Part shown: positions 45,694 to 58,600 of the stretch, piece after piece
How the letters are laid out: every line of letters begins with the position of its first letter
Position numbering within the stretch: the first letter of the stretch is position 1
Assembly: GCA_008508345.1 (NCBI GenBank)
Contig: QNGE01000420.1
Span: 70,176-134,175, forward strand
Origin: Paragonimus westermani
Taxonomy: Eukaryota; Platyhelminthes; Trematoda; Plagiorchiida; Troglotrematidae
Direction of reading: 5' to 3'
Length of the DNA: 64,000 nt
Notes under the pieces: model-generated
The model's input: only the letters and a program-made list of their open reading frames with translations
What the model was told of the DNA's origin: nothing
The model's database searches: none
Made by a program: the position numbers and the translations under genes

Positions 45694-47484
45694 TTACATG
45701 TCAGAGGGCCTGACGGCTTTTGGTTTGATCGTGAACATGACCAATGACAGGCCCACCAAGAGTGAGATAATTTGTGCGTGTGTGGAGGGGGAGTGGGTGA
45801 GAGAGGATTGTACAGGCACCTGTGGTGTCGACATGATTGGGATGGTCCACCGTGCCAGGTGCATCACGAATGAACACGTCTGTTTCACGAGGTCACTTTG
45901 CGTTTCGGATTGTAGGGTGAAAAGGTCGCGGGACATCGGACCACGTCGATGTAACACATACGAAGTGTCGATGCGGTAATTAGCGCGCACAAACGGAATG
46001 TGTCAGTTATGACTGTCCTGTCCAAAGTGACATCCACACCTTTACTTGGTGGCTCTCTTTCACGATGATTGAATAAAGCAAATAGGGAAAGTGACATGGA
46101 CGACGTCACGTGGAGACGTTGACCCAATTTATCCACGTTCTCAAAATTCATAAGGAAGTATAGAGTCATCTTTCGGAGTCTTAGCGGGAGAGTGATGCCC
46201 AGTTTATCACGCGTGATATAAGTCACCATAGTAAGTAGGTTAATAAAACGTTGCAGACCCCGGAAGTTGTTTATGTTCACGAGAACAGCTTCTTCATTGA
46301 AAGTGGTGGATTGGGGAGAACGACAAATAATCACCATTTGGGACGAGTCTTGGCCATAATATGTTAGTCCAAGCCACAGGGCGTAACATTCATCAGGGGA
46401 CTCTAAATCGCCGGTACCTGTGAGGGTCGCTAGTTACTGCTGATTGAAAATTGCAGGGCGCCCCATTCGCCCTCAATCATATTCACCTCGGTAGACTGAG
46501 TATTCTGGGATACTCAGTTCACTGTCACTGATCTCACCTGTAAGTAAAGTCTCCGTCACGAACCAACTGACTGAATTTGGGCAATTTATTGAACAGGCCC
46601 AGACAATTCGTGTGCGTGCACTGATGCACTCGTGCGAGGGAGAGCACAGAAACTAAGACCCAAGGGTAAGGAAAGTTGCAGGCTTAGACCCGGTCTGTTC
46701 AGTCGAGTTGTGTTGACGGCTGCGACAGTGGTATCACTGTCCGTCCGTACGTCAACGCCCCTACTTGACAGTACATCAGCATTATTTTGTATCATCGCTT
46801 GCAGCTTCTCTGCCCGTTATGAACCCTGCCTTCAGAGAAGGTGTTCGGTACTTCTCACACAAGAAATCTTGCCTATTTCGTATGCCGAAGATGAAATTTG
46901 GAAGCGAGCAATGTGCGCGGTGTGTTGGGATCACAGATAAAAATACTGGGTGAGGTGACTCAAGGCAACGCTGTCTGATCCGCCGGAGGCTATACTCACA
47001 GACTTCTCTTCGTGTGAATTCTTGGAGAAAGATTGTTCTGCATAGCAATTTGGTAGATTTCAGAGCAGGTATTCCGGAGAACGTTTATTGCACTCAACAA
47101 CTGTTCCCGTGTTCAGGGACTCGGCCGATGGATTGGTTTACACAGAAACAGCGTCACCAATTTCTACCGCGGTCATGTGAGTTGCAGTTTACACTTCGGG
47201 GCCGGAAACCACAATGCTGGTCTCCAGTTGTAGTCTTCGTTCGGTCATGATTCTCATTTAGTCTTACTCTGCTGCTCATATATCTCCCTTCTTTACTGAG
47301 GGCGATCCAGATACATGGCTTTTAGGTTAGCGTTGGTGAACTGCAGAATCACTGTTTTCCCAACCCTCTGTCGTGAAACAGCATCGTAGTTAAGGTTACA
47401 AAAACCAATTAGCACTTTGGTCGACCTGAAGCACAGCCTGTTCGTGAGTGCGAGGATTTTGAAGTCCGCGGAGGAAGATGTCAA
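45694..47484 (-). other. Open-frame-rich block of unknown nature
   Basis: Minus-strand frames follow one another: 47484-47293 (63 codons), 47048-46782 (88), 46795-46586 (69), 46337-45885 (150) and 45990-45694 (98). The longest includes VNINNFRGLQRFINLLTMV and VTSSMSLSLFALFNHRE. The plus strand is also open at 45635-45979 (114 codons, ten cysteines) and 46632-46940. GC content is higher than in the flanks. I recognise no domain; it could be a decayed element of unknown class or a host gene. Confidence 0.3.
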
Positions 47485-48932
47485 GATTGATTAAGCCGGC
47501 TCAGTTGGATGAGATGCAGCCTCATAAAGCAACTCCCGTTTCCACGGTAGCTTCCTATCTTATCCTTATCGCAGCCTCCTCTTTGAGGGCAAATGAGAGG
47601 GCGGCTGCATTTTTGTTAATTGCACCACCATGATAAGCGTTTTGTAACCATTAAAGAACCGTGGTTCCAACTTCAGTTAGGACAAACTCCGTTGATACTC
47701 GTCCATACTACACTTTATAGGAGAAATAAAATGAGATATGAAATGAAAAGTGGCCCCGAATTTGCTATCAGTTTCTGTGTCGCCCCGATTCTTATGATGC
47801 ACGTGTGAGCAGTCGGTGGTAAAGCGGCGACTCTGTTGCCGTCAAACCTGCGTCTCATGCAGATAAGATGAAAAGATGAAGAAGCTAGTTGGTTTTACTG
47901 GTCTTCGCTGTGACCAGCTTGCTTGAGGTTATGCCACGTGTGGTACTAACATCACTGCATACAGTTTTGCAGATATCTTGCAACCGTAAAGGTCACAAGT
48001 GCTCGGTGAGTGACTGCTGAGTTTCAGCACTGCCGGGTCTAACGCGAGTCACTCTCGGCAAGAAAAATCAATATATGATATAAAACAGTGAATCTTCAAC
48101 AATTCGAGGCACAAACACAGTTAAGTGGAAGATACGGATGCTGTAAAACGCGAATATGCACGTAATAAATCGGTACGTTATTCGATCACGAAGAATGGTA
48201 AATGTAAGTAATTTTTCGAGACACAAAGCACCAGTAGATCAGAAATATGGGTAGACAATGATAAAATATTAGAAAAATTCTGAACTTACCACGTGATGAG
48301 CTTTGACCTTAAAGGTGGCATTCCGCAGCACTGAAAATGCCTTTTCACCCGAGTTTGTTGCAGTTTTCCCCATTTTGCAGCATAGGCTGACCGCAATGGT
48401 TACAGCTAGGAGTAAATATTTGTAATACATTTTTTATACGATTGTATACACCCTCCTATCAACTGCCTGTGTAACTGCTTAACAACACAACCATCACCTC
48501 CCAAAGCTGACCGGTTGAAGGGACAGTGAACCTTAGAGTCCGCTCACCGTCCGGCTCAATTTTTGGTGGAAACTTTTGGTTTCTAACTAATAGCACTGCA
48601 GAACATTTTAGCACCGCGTTTTCACGGAATGTCCATCGTATTAATTTCTACTTTTCGAGCGAAATTATCCATCAAGCGTTGCCAGATTCGACACTCTGGT
48701 GGTCTTCATCTTATGTATGGTGACTTTTTCAAATAATTGTTTCCAACACATCCGTGAGCTGCTTCAATTTTTTTATTAAGCACTTCATTTCGTTCTCATG
48801 TACAACTCCGCACCCATTCGGTAGTGACATAGATCTCCTGTGTTGACGCACTGTTGACTGTCTGTCACCCATTTGAGTGCACCAATGAAATGGGAACGTG
48901 ATGAATCGGAATTTCGCAGCTTACTTAAAGCT
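47485..48932. other. No supported gene
   Basis: Short frames only, with AT-rich stretches near 48100-48450. Left flank of the large inverted-repeat unit. Confidence 0.45.
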
Positions 48933-49690
48933 TACTGTGGTGGAAATCTCGATTCACCGATTATCCAAACCCCAACACAACAGAAGATCTGACGAACTAC
49001 CAATCCAAATATCGCGTCAAAGATACAACATCAGCATCGAACGAACGGTCTCAGTGTTGTGACTTCCGTTGTTCGCCAATTCATCTGTTCCGTATTCCAC
49101 CGAATAACATGCAGTTTATGATTTTGCATGTGCTAATGAGATCAGCCAATGACAGGCTGTGATTTTTTAAATACTGTTGTACACTCATAAATTCGGCGTC
49201 TCAATTCATGAATAGCAACTGCTTACTGCTACCAGTACAAGATCGTCTCCTTATTACTTGCGTGGGAGGTTTCAATTCAAGTACGATTCCTAGAGCTATT
49301 CGAAGTCCCTAATTACGAGTATCGCAGTTACTTTGTAGTAATAACTGTCAACAGTGTTTGAGGATGGCGTACTTCATCAAACGTTGTATTACGTCGGACG
49401 AGGTGCTAGCTGAACTGATTAAGCGATAGCAAACAATGAATCACCACTGTGGCAGGTTGGCTCGACTGTCTTCTCTCGAGAATTAGGGGAAATGTCAGTC
49501 TGGAGTGTTTGGTTATACAGTATATTAGAATGTTTTACCAGGCTATCAACTGCTTTGTTGAATATTTTTGGATGGTTCATGTTTGCACCCATCACACATT
49601 CTAAATCAACCTCGAATTAGAGTTGTTTAACGCCTGAAACAAAGAAGTCAGCTGTAAAGAATCGTTGGAGAATTTTTCGCACTGACAGGA
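48933..49690 (+). repeat. Left inverted-repeat arm
   Basis: Begins TACTGTGGTGGAAATCTCG. Runs to about 49690, where similarity to the other arm decays over the last 20-30 bases. It contains a palindrome-like TCTCGAGA near 49476. No coding potential seen. Confidence 0.9.
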
Positions 49691-51700
49691 GGACAGATGG
49701 TTGAAAGATAAATGTGAAAATGCAAGCGGGAAGATCACATGGAGGAGGCCAATTAAGGCCGGATTGGGGTAACGGCTGGATTAGGCCTCTCAGTATGTGG
49801 AGCAGAAGGGACAGGGCGATGAGATGAGAATGCCGAGGATGGAGGAAACGGGACTACGAATAAAAGTGACTAGAATTCTGCGACTGGAGGGCGCACCTGT
49901 GTGCCAACTCTGCTTTTCTGAGGTGCCGCCTGGCTATGCGACGAACGTTGGATATAGTCCATCCGTGGGACTAGTAGCACGCACGGGTGAACAGCTTTCG
50001 GCGCTCTCGGATGGTGTATGGGACGAGGGCTTCTTGAGACCCTCGCTAATACCCAACAGGATTTAGGCACATAAATCTCACGTGGACCCATTAGCAGAGT
50101 TACGGCAGACGAATCTATATCTGATGTGACTTCTGCCTTTTTAGTAAAACTACGAGCTTGCACATAGTCGTCTAAAAACACAAGATATTAGTGCCATCAT
50201 TACTTGTTGTGTCGATCACTCTGACAGATATTTTTGCATGGTCAAGCGTGGAGGCAAAATGGTTTTGCACGGCTGTGGTAAATTGAAGGGATGGATAGTT
50301 TGACCAGAATGCCATACAACCATCTATCCACGTCCAACTTAGCACCCCTGCCCTTTAGCAAAGTCACTACACTGTACGTCTGAAGTAGAATTCCATTCAC
50401 TGCTAGTGGTGACGTGTTAAAGGTGATAATGCGGAACACGTTGTATAGCTCAAGGGTAACTTCATCTATTATTGAGTGGCTTGTTATTCACAGAATACAA
50501 AACCAAAACGTGAGTGGAAAGGGGAAGAACAACCTTTCATCTTTAATACGAGACGTGGGTTCTAATAAAACGTCCGGTGATAGATTGTTGGAAATAAACG
50601 TACGCAAATGAGGAGAAAAATCTGCGGGTGAAGGGAGGTCGGAACGTGGCATAAGGACGATAACTCACAGTACAAACGTCGGAAATAGGGTTACGTACAT
50701 TTAGAATTATGCGGGGAAGATCACTAAAAAGAGCAAGTCACGAACACTGTTGGAAATATACGCCCTGATTTGAAGTCCCACTGCGTCCTTTTATTTTTGT
50801 GCCTGTTGAGAGTGTGGTTCGACCGCTGCTTAGGGAGTGCGTTCGGGATTGTCATTGGATGGGTGTCGGAGCACATCCACTTGTGCGCTATACGAACCCC
50901 ATGTGCACAATTCCTCTATCTAATAGTATCTTCACTTTTTCGCCAAGCAATCATTCAGGTGCTGCCGTAGTGGAAAAGGTCGTGTCCGCAACCGAGGCGC
51001 TTTCCACTACGTTTTTGTCATCTAATGACACACACAGTTTGTACGGACTAACAACAACGCAATACAAAGTGCACTGAAATGCACTATTCTCACTAGTATT
51101 CCCCCCTTAATAAAGTACTACACACCCTGATCACCCTTGTAAGTCAGTCTTAGTGACCGTTTCTTTTACCGCACTTCCACGAGCGATTTAAATTGAAGTA
51201 GTTTTCCCCCCACTATCGTTGTGGATGGCTGTCCGCGCACTGTACTTCATGCCGCTGAGGGGTCTTGGATGCCGTATGGTACCACGTGCCCTTACGGAGT
51301 TGCACGACGGAACGCAATATCCCAAACGAGTGGACCCACATTTCCCATTCTTCGCACCGCCGTTCCCATTACTGACATCGTCCGGAAATCGCGGTTGCTT
51401 GCCAATAACATGGTAACCAGCTAATTTGTATTGGACGTTTTAAGGATAAACCCATGTTTATTTTGTCGCCGCTGGAAGGCAAGATGCCGGATGTGTACCG
51501 CACTTCTATTTCTCTGGCATGTTCGCATTCAACACTGAAGAAGTATCACTAATTTCGGTATAAATTGATCTCACTTACTTGTGGTAAGCAGTGCGGTGAC
51601 TGGCTACTTTGAATTGTTAGACTTTGACTGCACGTGCATCTATGCACACTTGTAATATCTACTTCTAAGAAGTCGTGGAATAACCGTCGTTATTAGAGAA
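49691..51700. other. Interior of the unit, left part
   Basis: Overlapping frames of 60-100 codons on both strands (for example 49870-50181 minus, 103 codons; 50799-51077 plus, 92 codons) without recognised domains. If the transposase reads on the minus strand, its C-terminal part would fall here, but I could not follow it. Confidence 0.35.
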
Positions 51701-51869
51701 GCATTCAGTCAGCTGTTGCTGAGAGCGGCAATATTTTTGATGTCGTCTGCCTTGATTTTACCGGCACAGTAACAAAGTTCACCGTCCAAATATGAAAACT
51801 GAAGGCTTTCTTTTGGCTGGTAGGAACATTATTCACGTCAGCTGAGGAAAAGCTCACGAACAAGTTCCG

Positions 51870-52660
51870 GTGGCTAATGTTTACTAATGTTTTGCTAAAC
51901 GTGTCCAGAAGCGGAATTTCAGAACGACGAAGACAGATCATATTTGCAGTGTGTGGGGAAGAAAGCGCATGATACACTCGATTGCTGGAGTAGGCACTAC
52001 AAACACGATGCTGTGCTATGCACCCAGAAGTCAGAATTAGTTTCAAAACGCTTACAATGCGGTATAAGTTGGTTTGGGCTAACATCGTCAATACCCACAA
52101 TCAAATGGGGCTAGTTGTGTGCAACGGTTGCGTTATTGGGACCAGCGCTTGAGAGAAGTGAACCGTTGGGGGGAAAACCTGCACGTTTTGCGTCCCATAT
52201 TGTAGTCTTCAACAAACAACAACCGATCAGTCTCAGTCGCCTTCACCACAGCACGCTCTTCCGTCTACCTGGCTCACATTCTCAGGTGCTGTTGCGACCA
52301 ACAAAAACGACAACCATGAAAGTGGTGGATGACATGGGCCTAACCAGCCTACAGAGTACTGGCCATAACTAAAGCTTCGACGGCTTGAAAGGACTAACAC
52401 CATCAGTGTGCAACTGGATCGCTACTTCATTGGGATTCATCAGTGATGCTTCATATGTTAGGCGTAACGGGGCAGTTTGCGGACGAAAATGGTCATACTT
52501 CAAACCAGCTGTCAGTTTGGAAAAACAATCGGGGGGTGCTCTCAACAAATAGACAACGTCAGCTAACTCATACCTCACCAAAGTATTGATTATTCGCAAC
52601 AGTGCTGTAGCTTCTCTTCTGATGACCTTGTGTTCTCATACATTTCTTTCAAACCCCCTA
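51870..52660 (-). pseudogene. Tnp2-like (CMC/EnSpm) transposase fragment, broken
   Basis: Minus-strand pieces in the order of Tnp2-type transposases: ATALLRIINTLVRYELADVV and YLLRAP (about 52620-52540), VAIQLHTDGVSPFKPSK (about 52375-52425; the IDGLPLFKSS-like motif with a catalytic-region Asp), a stop, LWPVLCRLVRP and TFMVVVFVGR (to about 52290), IWDAKRAGF (52177-52200, where relatives have CDAPARAF) and, in another frame, RVYHALSSPHTANMICLRRS (about 51990-51930). At least four stops or shifts. Assignment rests on motif order only; no start or end could be set. CACTA-type elements have been reported in schistosomes. Confidence 0.5.
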
Positions 52661-54443
52661 CCAAGCAATATCAGAAGCATTTTCATAAATGCAGCTACAC
52701 AATTACTTGTTTGCAGATTTAATATAACAGTGCTTGAGAAATCATGTTCCCAAAATGGCAAACGCAAAACTAGCAACCCACCTTGATAAAGGAAGCCTCA
52801 GGGGTTGCCAACCGCCAAAAATGCTGCCTGGTCTTGTGGTGACTTTATCTGTTTGACACTCAACGTCAACTTAAAAGACACTTCCCGCAGTCTCTATTTT
52901 CAGGAGCATGAAAGGCGTGATTAGCAGACGAAAGTCAGCGCCCGTATCACAGCTGAATACGGTTGTATCTTTTATTATCAAGAGTTATACCCAGCAGACT
53001 GTGCCGATGGCATAAGGCAAGGTCCACCTCTGTCGGTATCAGTTTAATAGGAGACAATTCATGCTGGAGCGCAAGTGTCGGGATCGGTGGGGTCAGTCAC
53101 TTAACCCTCCACCAAACTCCACAAAAATCTTTTATACATTTCTTCATCACACACTCCAAGGAGGATGAGTCTTTTACGAATCGCATTGAAGGGGTTCGAA
53201 AATTCTTACTGGGTCTCACTGTCTAAACGCTTTTACTGGTAGACTCACAACAACATGCTCATTGCTATCTCCGAGATTTAAACTTCAACGAATGTGACAA
53301 CCACATCTTTCCGTCTTGAAAAACTGCTCACACACCAAGGAACCTGAAGCGGAATATTTGATCACCAGTTGCGCCATAGAAAACTATGACCAAACGGCCT
53401 GCGTGAATGCGGATCCGCTCACGGGCTCTGGTAGTGCGCCCTCATTAGTAGAGGATGGACTTCAGGATGATTCGTTAGAATGAACACAATTTAATGGCAT
53501 CGTCGTCCACATTTCCCCTTTATTCTTGGATATGGTTCGCCACAATCTTTCACGCATGTTTCCTTTTCCCGAATTGCTAGGGCAAGGGAGGAAGTTGCGC
53601 TCAAGTACATGTATGCAAACTTTCTCAGCCAACTTTTGAACCTTTTGCATTTCTCGGTCCCCCCCATTTTTGATTCGCTGGAGAATTATCTGAACACCGA
53701 CCTCAATGACAGTGGATTATCTCCCCATAATCAGCCCACTAGGCCCACTCTACATGAGAAAGAGCAAGGAGTTCTGGAACCTTTCTTAGTCTGTCTCCCG
53801 ACACTGGCCGTCATCAAGGCGTTTCGTTCCTCATATACATATGGTGTAGCTTTGGTTGGTAATGTGTTATTAAGGCTACCATAAGAAGGCAGTTATCACT
53901 CATTGTTGGTCTTTGATATTATCTGTTATTGGTTGCGACGGACAATTTGAAACTCACGGCAAACTCACCGTAATCACACAGGAAGCCAATTCGGCGTGTG
54001 ATTTCTGACACAGGAACCGGTGGATCAAGTCTTTCGTGCGTCCCAAATCGCAGTTCAAAAAACGTGTAATTTGTTCGTAACACGCAAGCTGCACACACTC
54101 TCTTTTCGCTCAACTCCCCCCATAATACACGTCACCCTTCTGATGTTGGCTTCCTGTCTATACTCGAAATGTATGCTTGTGGAAACGTCAGAGGGTCACA
54201 CCTTCTGCAATAATCAAAGTAGATGTAAACTCAAAGTCTGCGAACACACTAAGTCTTTAAAGGGACGATCCTCCTGAGTACCTGTATAAAAAGACATTTT
54301 TAGCCACAAGCGTCAACTGAGTATAAAGGTGCCTTCAGCTAAAAACTCCTAATGGTACCATTCATTTTGACCCATGTTGTCTGAGTAATCAGATGGCATA
54401 ATTCGGGGTCTAGACCGCGGCATCACCGAAATGAAGCTCAAAC
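52661..54443. other. Interior of the unit, right part
   Basis: Open frames at 52963-53226 and 53609-53884 (plus) and 53462-53650 (minus) are short and unrecognised. The N-terminal part of the transposase should lie here on the minus strand if the element was once complete. Confidence 0.35.
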
Positions 54444-55199
54444 CAGTCGGTGCAAAAGTTTCTCCAGCGAGTCTTTACAGCTGACTTCTTTGTTTCAGGC
54501 GTTAAACATCTCTAATTCGAGGTTGATTTAGAATGTGTGATGGGTGCAAACATGAACCATCCAAAAATATTCAAAAAAGCAGTTGACAGCCTGGTAAAAC
54601 ATTCTAATATACTGTATAACCAAACACTCCAGACTGACATTTCCCCTAATTCTCGAGAGAAGACAGTCGAGCCAACCTGCCACAGTGGTGATTCATTGTT
54701 TGCTATCGCTTAATCAGTTCAGCTAGCACCTCGTCCGACGTAATACAACGTTTGATGAAGTACGCCATCCTCAAACACTGTTGACAGTTATTACTACAAA
54801 GTAACTGTGATACTCGGAATTAGGGACTTCGAATAGCTCTAGGAATCGTACTTAAATTGAAACCTCCCACGCAAGTAATAAGGAGAAGACCTGGTACTGG
54901 TAGCAGTAAGCAGTTGCTATTCATGAATTGAGATGCCGAATTTATGCGTGTACAACAGTATTTAAAAAATCACAGCCTGTCATTGGCTGATCTCATTAGC
55001 ACATGCAAAATCATAAACTGTATGTTATTCGGTGGAATACGGAACAGATGAATTGGCGAACAACGGAAGTTACAACACTGAGACCGTTCGTTCGATGCTG
55101 ATGTTGTATCTTTGACGCGATATTTGGATTGGTAGTTCGTCAGATCTTCTGTTGTGTTGGGGTTTGGATAATCGGTGAATCGAGATTTTCACCACAGTA
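54444..55199 (-). repeat. Right inverted-repeat arm
   Basis: Reverse complement of 48933-49690 with about 20 substitutions or short indels. Ends ...TTTTCACCACAGTA. Confidence 0.9.
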
Positions 55200-55594
55200 G
55201 CCTGGCATGAATTTCTTTCAAGGCTTGGTGTAAGAAATGACGGAGGACTGTAATGCAACTCAAGGATAAGTACAGGTCGGGTACGCACAGGAAGCGAAAA
55301 GGTGATGATGAGAGATACCGATTCACAGACTTTCGTGAAAGTATGTCTGTTTTGGATTCTTTCACGGTTATTAAAGACACTTTCAATCCATTCGATCTGT
55401 TATACTGCTTTAGAAGTATTCTTAGTCCACATCTGAGATAATCGTGGACACAGACAAACCCAGAATTATGCTGAAGCAGATGACTGCTCTCGTTAGTTTT
55501 TAACTGCTAAAGATCAACGCACAGACGATGCAAAACGGAGTTAGGGTGCATGGCTCGTGACCTTCGACAAAAATTTCATTTCTAACTGATGTTG
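55200..55594. other. No firm gene; one open frame
   Basis: A plus-strand frame of 62 codons at 55253-55441 (starting MQLKDKYRSGTHRKRKGDDE) is protein-like but isolated. Confidence 0.3.
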
Positions 55595-55685
55595 TCTAAA
55601 CAAGTGTACTCGCAAATTTGAGAAATGTGAAAGGTACGAGACACAATAAAAATTATAAAGTACAAAATGTTTTACGGACGCTACA
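55595..55685 (-). repeat. Gypsy LTR scrap (outer end)
   Basis: The stretch ACAATAAAAATTATAA.GTAC, AAAATG and the terminal GACGCTACA repeat the outer end of the Gypsy LTRs (about 40715-40760), and upstream ACAAGTG and GAGAA steps also align. It has the same orientation and the CTACA terminus. Only the last 50-90 bp of an old LTR remain. Confidence 0.55.
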
Positions 55686-58600
55686 GATCGAGTGTGATGG
55701 TTAAATCCGATGTACTTTCTTAATTTATTGTGCCGGGCTTTCTAAAAAGTGTACATGTTTCTCCGCAAAAATCGGAGTTTCGACGTTTCCGGCAAGAGAA
55801 TTGTCACTGACTTTTCTGTATTCTTCAAAAATAAGACCAGCTCTGTTGTATACCTATTTGACTTTTGAGTGTTTCTCAAGTTTTGATGCTCGGTTTCCGT
55901 TCACGTCTTATCTACATCAGAAGACCACCAGAAAAATACTTCCAGTACCGCGCTTCTCTAGGCTGACGGGCCAAGCTGTGGAGCATCAACTAGTCCATTT
56001 TACCGCAGGTAAATGTAGACTTGATTAGATGCTGATTAAACGGCCGAGGTCTTCTGAGGGTTGGTCGTAGGCGTTCAAGAAGGGGACTGGGTAGGGGCTA
56101 GGGCAACGCCTTCGTGCTCCATAATGCTCCCAGCACAGCAGCCTCAAGAAACGAAAATAGGCGGAAGAAAACAAGAAGGAAACAGAATCTATAGGTAAAC
56201 TCCAGAATGTCATGAATATTCCTACAGGTGTCATATGAGGCCAGGATGACAGTTAGAATGTTGATAAAACAGGGGCTATAATATTGACTTATCGGCTAAT
56301 AAATTGACCGAAAATAAGAAACGACAGAAGGCATGCAAAAACTTCCTGGTGGGGAGGCTGTGACTTGTTCAGTTAACGGTGATGTGTATGACACTAGTTC
56401 TAACACGCTTGAGAGGGAGTGAATACCCGTAAACTCAGAAAGGGTTTTAAACACTGTGTAGTTCGACCTACTGGCAACTTATCATTCCTGACAGAGCAAA
56501 ACGTTATCAGCAAACAAGATTACCGTGTGTTTTAATGTTGTTATAGAGTCGATTTTCACGCTTTTTGATATAAGTTGCCTTCTCGGTGGTAAAATCCTTT
56601 GTACAAAGGTGGTAAATTTGAATGTGAGAGATATTAGTTGGTAATACACACTGGAAGTTTCTTTTGTGGGAACAGTTGAAACAGTAAAGGTAGCTCTAGT
56701 AGGTTCAACAGGTTTGTTGCCTATCCGCTAATTTTTTGAAGCAGAAAATGACGTACTTTTCTATCACACGAAAATGATATCTTTTTCGGAGATGTCCCTT
56801 TGCGCAATTCGCGAAGGCAAAACTGGAAAAACGACAAATCAAGTACGGACGAGAAACGTTCTTCTCGGTAAGGAAGAAGAGTGACAGAAGGATTAGTGAA
56901 GCAGTCAATCCCGGTGATACCATCCGACTGTCCTTATGGAGCTATGTACTGCAACAGAAACAAAGGTCTGACGCGTTGGCTCTACGTATTACTGGGGAAC
57001 TCCGGAACATGATTATATAGAGGTAGGCAGGCCAAGCATGAGAGACATGCGGAGAGTTATAACTACAGATGCAGAACCTAAATGATGAATCAGCACTTCC
57101 TCAAAAACAAAACAGGTTAAGTGACAGAATACACAAAATATACGACACAGTATGCAGTGTCGTTCATATATGAATGTCACAAGTGTTACATTTCACGAAG
57201 GGCATGCAGCCCTCTCAGAAGTCTGATGAATACTGCACGCACCTCCTGTTGAAAGTTGAAGTTACACGGGGAAACATAGAAGATAACGATATTGAAGATT
57301 TCGGATTTTCTACTCATATGTGGTCATTCATTTGCACGCATTAGCCTTATTGCTGAGAAATATAAAATTGGCGCTTACTAGTGAACCCAACAGAATGATC
57401 TTGTATGAGATTTAATTAGAACACTTACACACTCCGTGGGGCCTTCCAAGTCATTGAATCAATATTCCGGCTGCCTTAGTAAATCCAAAGTAAATCGAAA
57501 AAACCACAGCCACTTGACAGAGCCATATATTTCACTAACCGGATAAAAATTATTAACGCATGAAGTCTGTGAAAAAATGTTGCGTGCACATTATTCGCCA
57601 TAGTAAATGTAACCACACCGCACTTTTCCATCTAACGTGTGGGACTGCATTGTTCTTCTCACTCCCAGAACCATCCGTTGTGCAAGGAAATTTTCTGCAA
57701 GGGACGGACGCACAAAACTTTGTCTCGGACAAACGGTTCATCGGTTTTTTAACTTTTCGGCGGTTTCCAGCAATGGACAAAGTCCTTGTGATGGGGTCTG
57801 CTCAAACGCTAGCCGAATTTCATTAGTTCTCGTCTTCCCTCGCCAAAGCCGACGTGTTGCAACAATTTTTCGACGCTAATAATATCGTGTGGTGACGAAA
57901 CACATTGAAGATGCATTTGGATGTTCCCCCCAAAGTGACCTTCAAACATCTGGAACGTCGACCCACAGACAACCTGGCAAAAGGTGAACACATGTAACCT
58001 CACACTTTTTCGACTGGATCAGTCTTTCCACTGCGTGTGTCATCGTTCCGTAAACCGCAATCGTTTTCTATTTGATCACGCTTATTTTGGTAGCAGATTT
58101 CACGTTTGTATTACCGTTTAACTATTTGTTGTATGTCGTGTGATTATCTGCAATGATCGCGCATAACTCGGCGTACTGCCCAAATGCGTGTTTAGAAGTA
58201 TACGTCATTATTATCATTTAGTTGAGAGTACGGATGAACCATCGATCCCGAATGACTACTGGGCGGTCATTTTTATGTTCAAATTATTTGATCTTCGATA
58301 CGTATCTTCTTTTTGGTTGCAGTTCCTGGTTCTATAAACTCAGCATAGTTTCACCAGCCTCTGAGGTCATTTACTTTCCAGGTAATCCGCTGAATCTTTA
58401 ACATATCTGGTTAGTTGAGGTTCGTACAACGGATGAAACATAAAGACTGGAATTTTTCTGATTATTCCACTCTATTTTGTATTTATTTAAACAGTGGTTT
58501 CACTGTTGTGGCCTCTTTTGTATGGTTAAATTGGCTAGCTCTGTGGTATAACCAATACTGTTTGACGTCATCAGTTAGTTCTATAAGAATGAGTCCGCTG

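Larger units (their letters stand above)
48933..55199. mobile_element. 6.3-kb unit with 757-bp terminal inverted repeats
   Basis: The left arm (48933-49690) and right arm (54444-55199) are reverse complements, about 97% alike by eye. The outer border is abrupt: sequence left of 48933 and right of 55199 is unrelated. Both outer ends are TA followed by CTGTGGTG (as reverse complement on the right), as expected of a TA target-site duplication. The 4.75-kb centre carries a broken Tnp2-like transposase on the minus strand. Taken together this looks like a DNA transposon with long inverted ends. Its termini are not the CACTA type normally linked to Tnp2, so the pairing of ends and protein is inference; two inverted copies of one repeat are the alternative. 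Confidence 0.7.

Noticed and set aside
57553..57879. Overlapping frames of 75-88 codons on both strands
   Set aside because: No domain, splice context or repeat; expected by chance in a GC-balanced patch.
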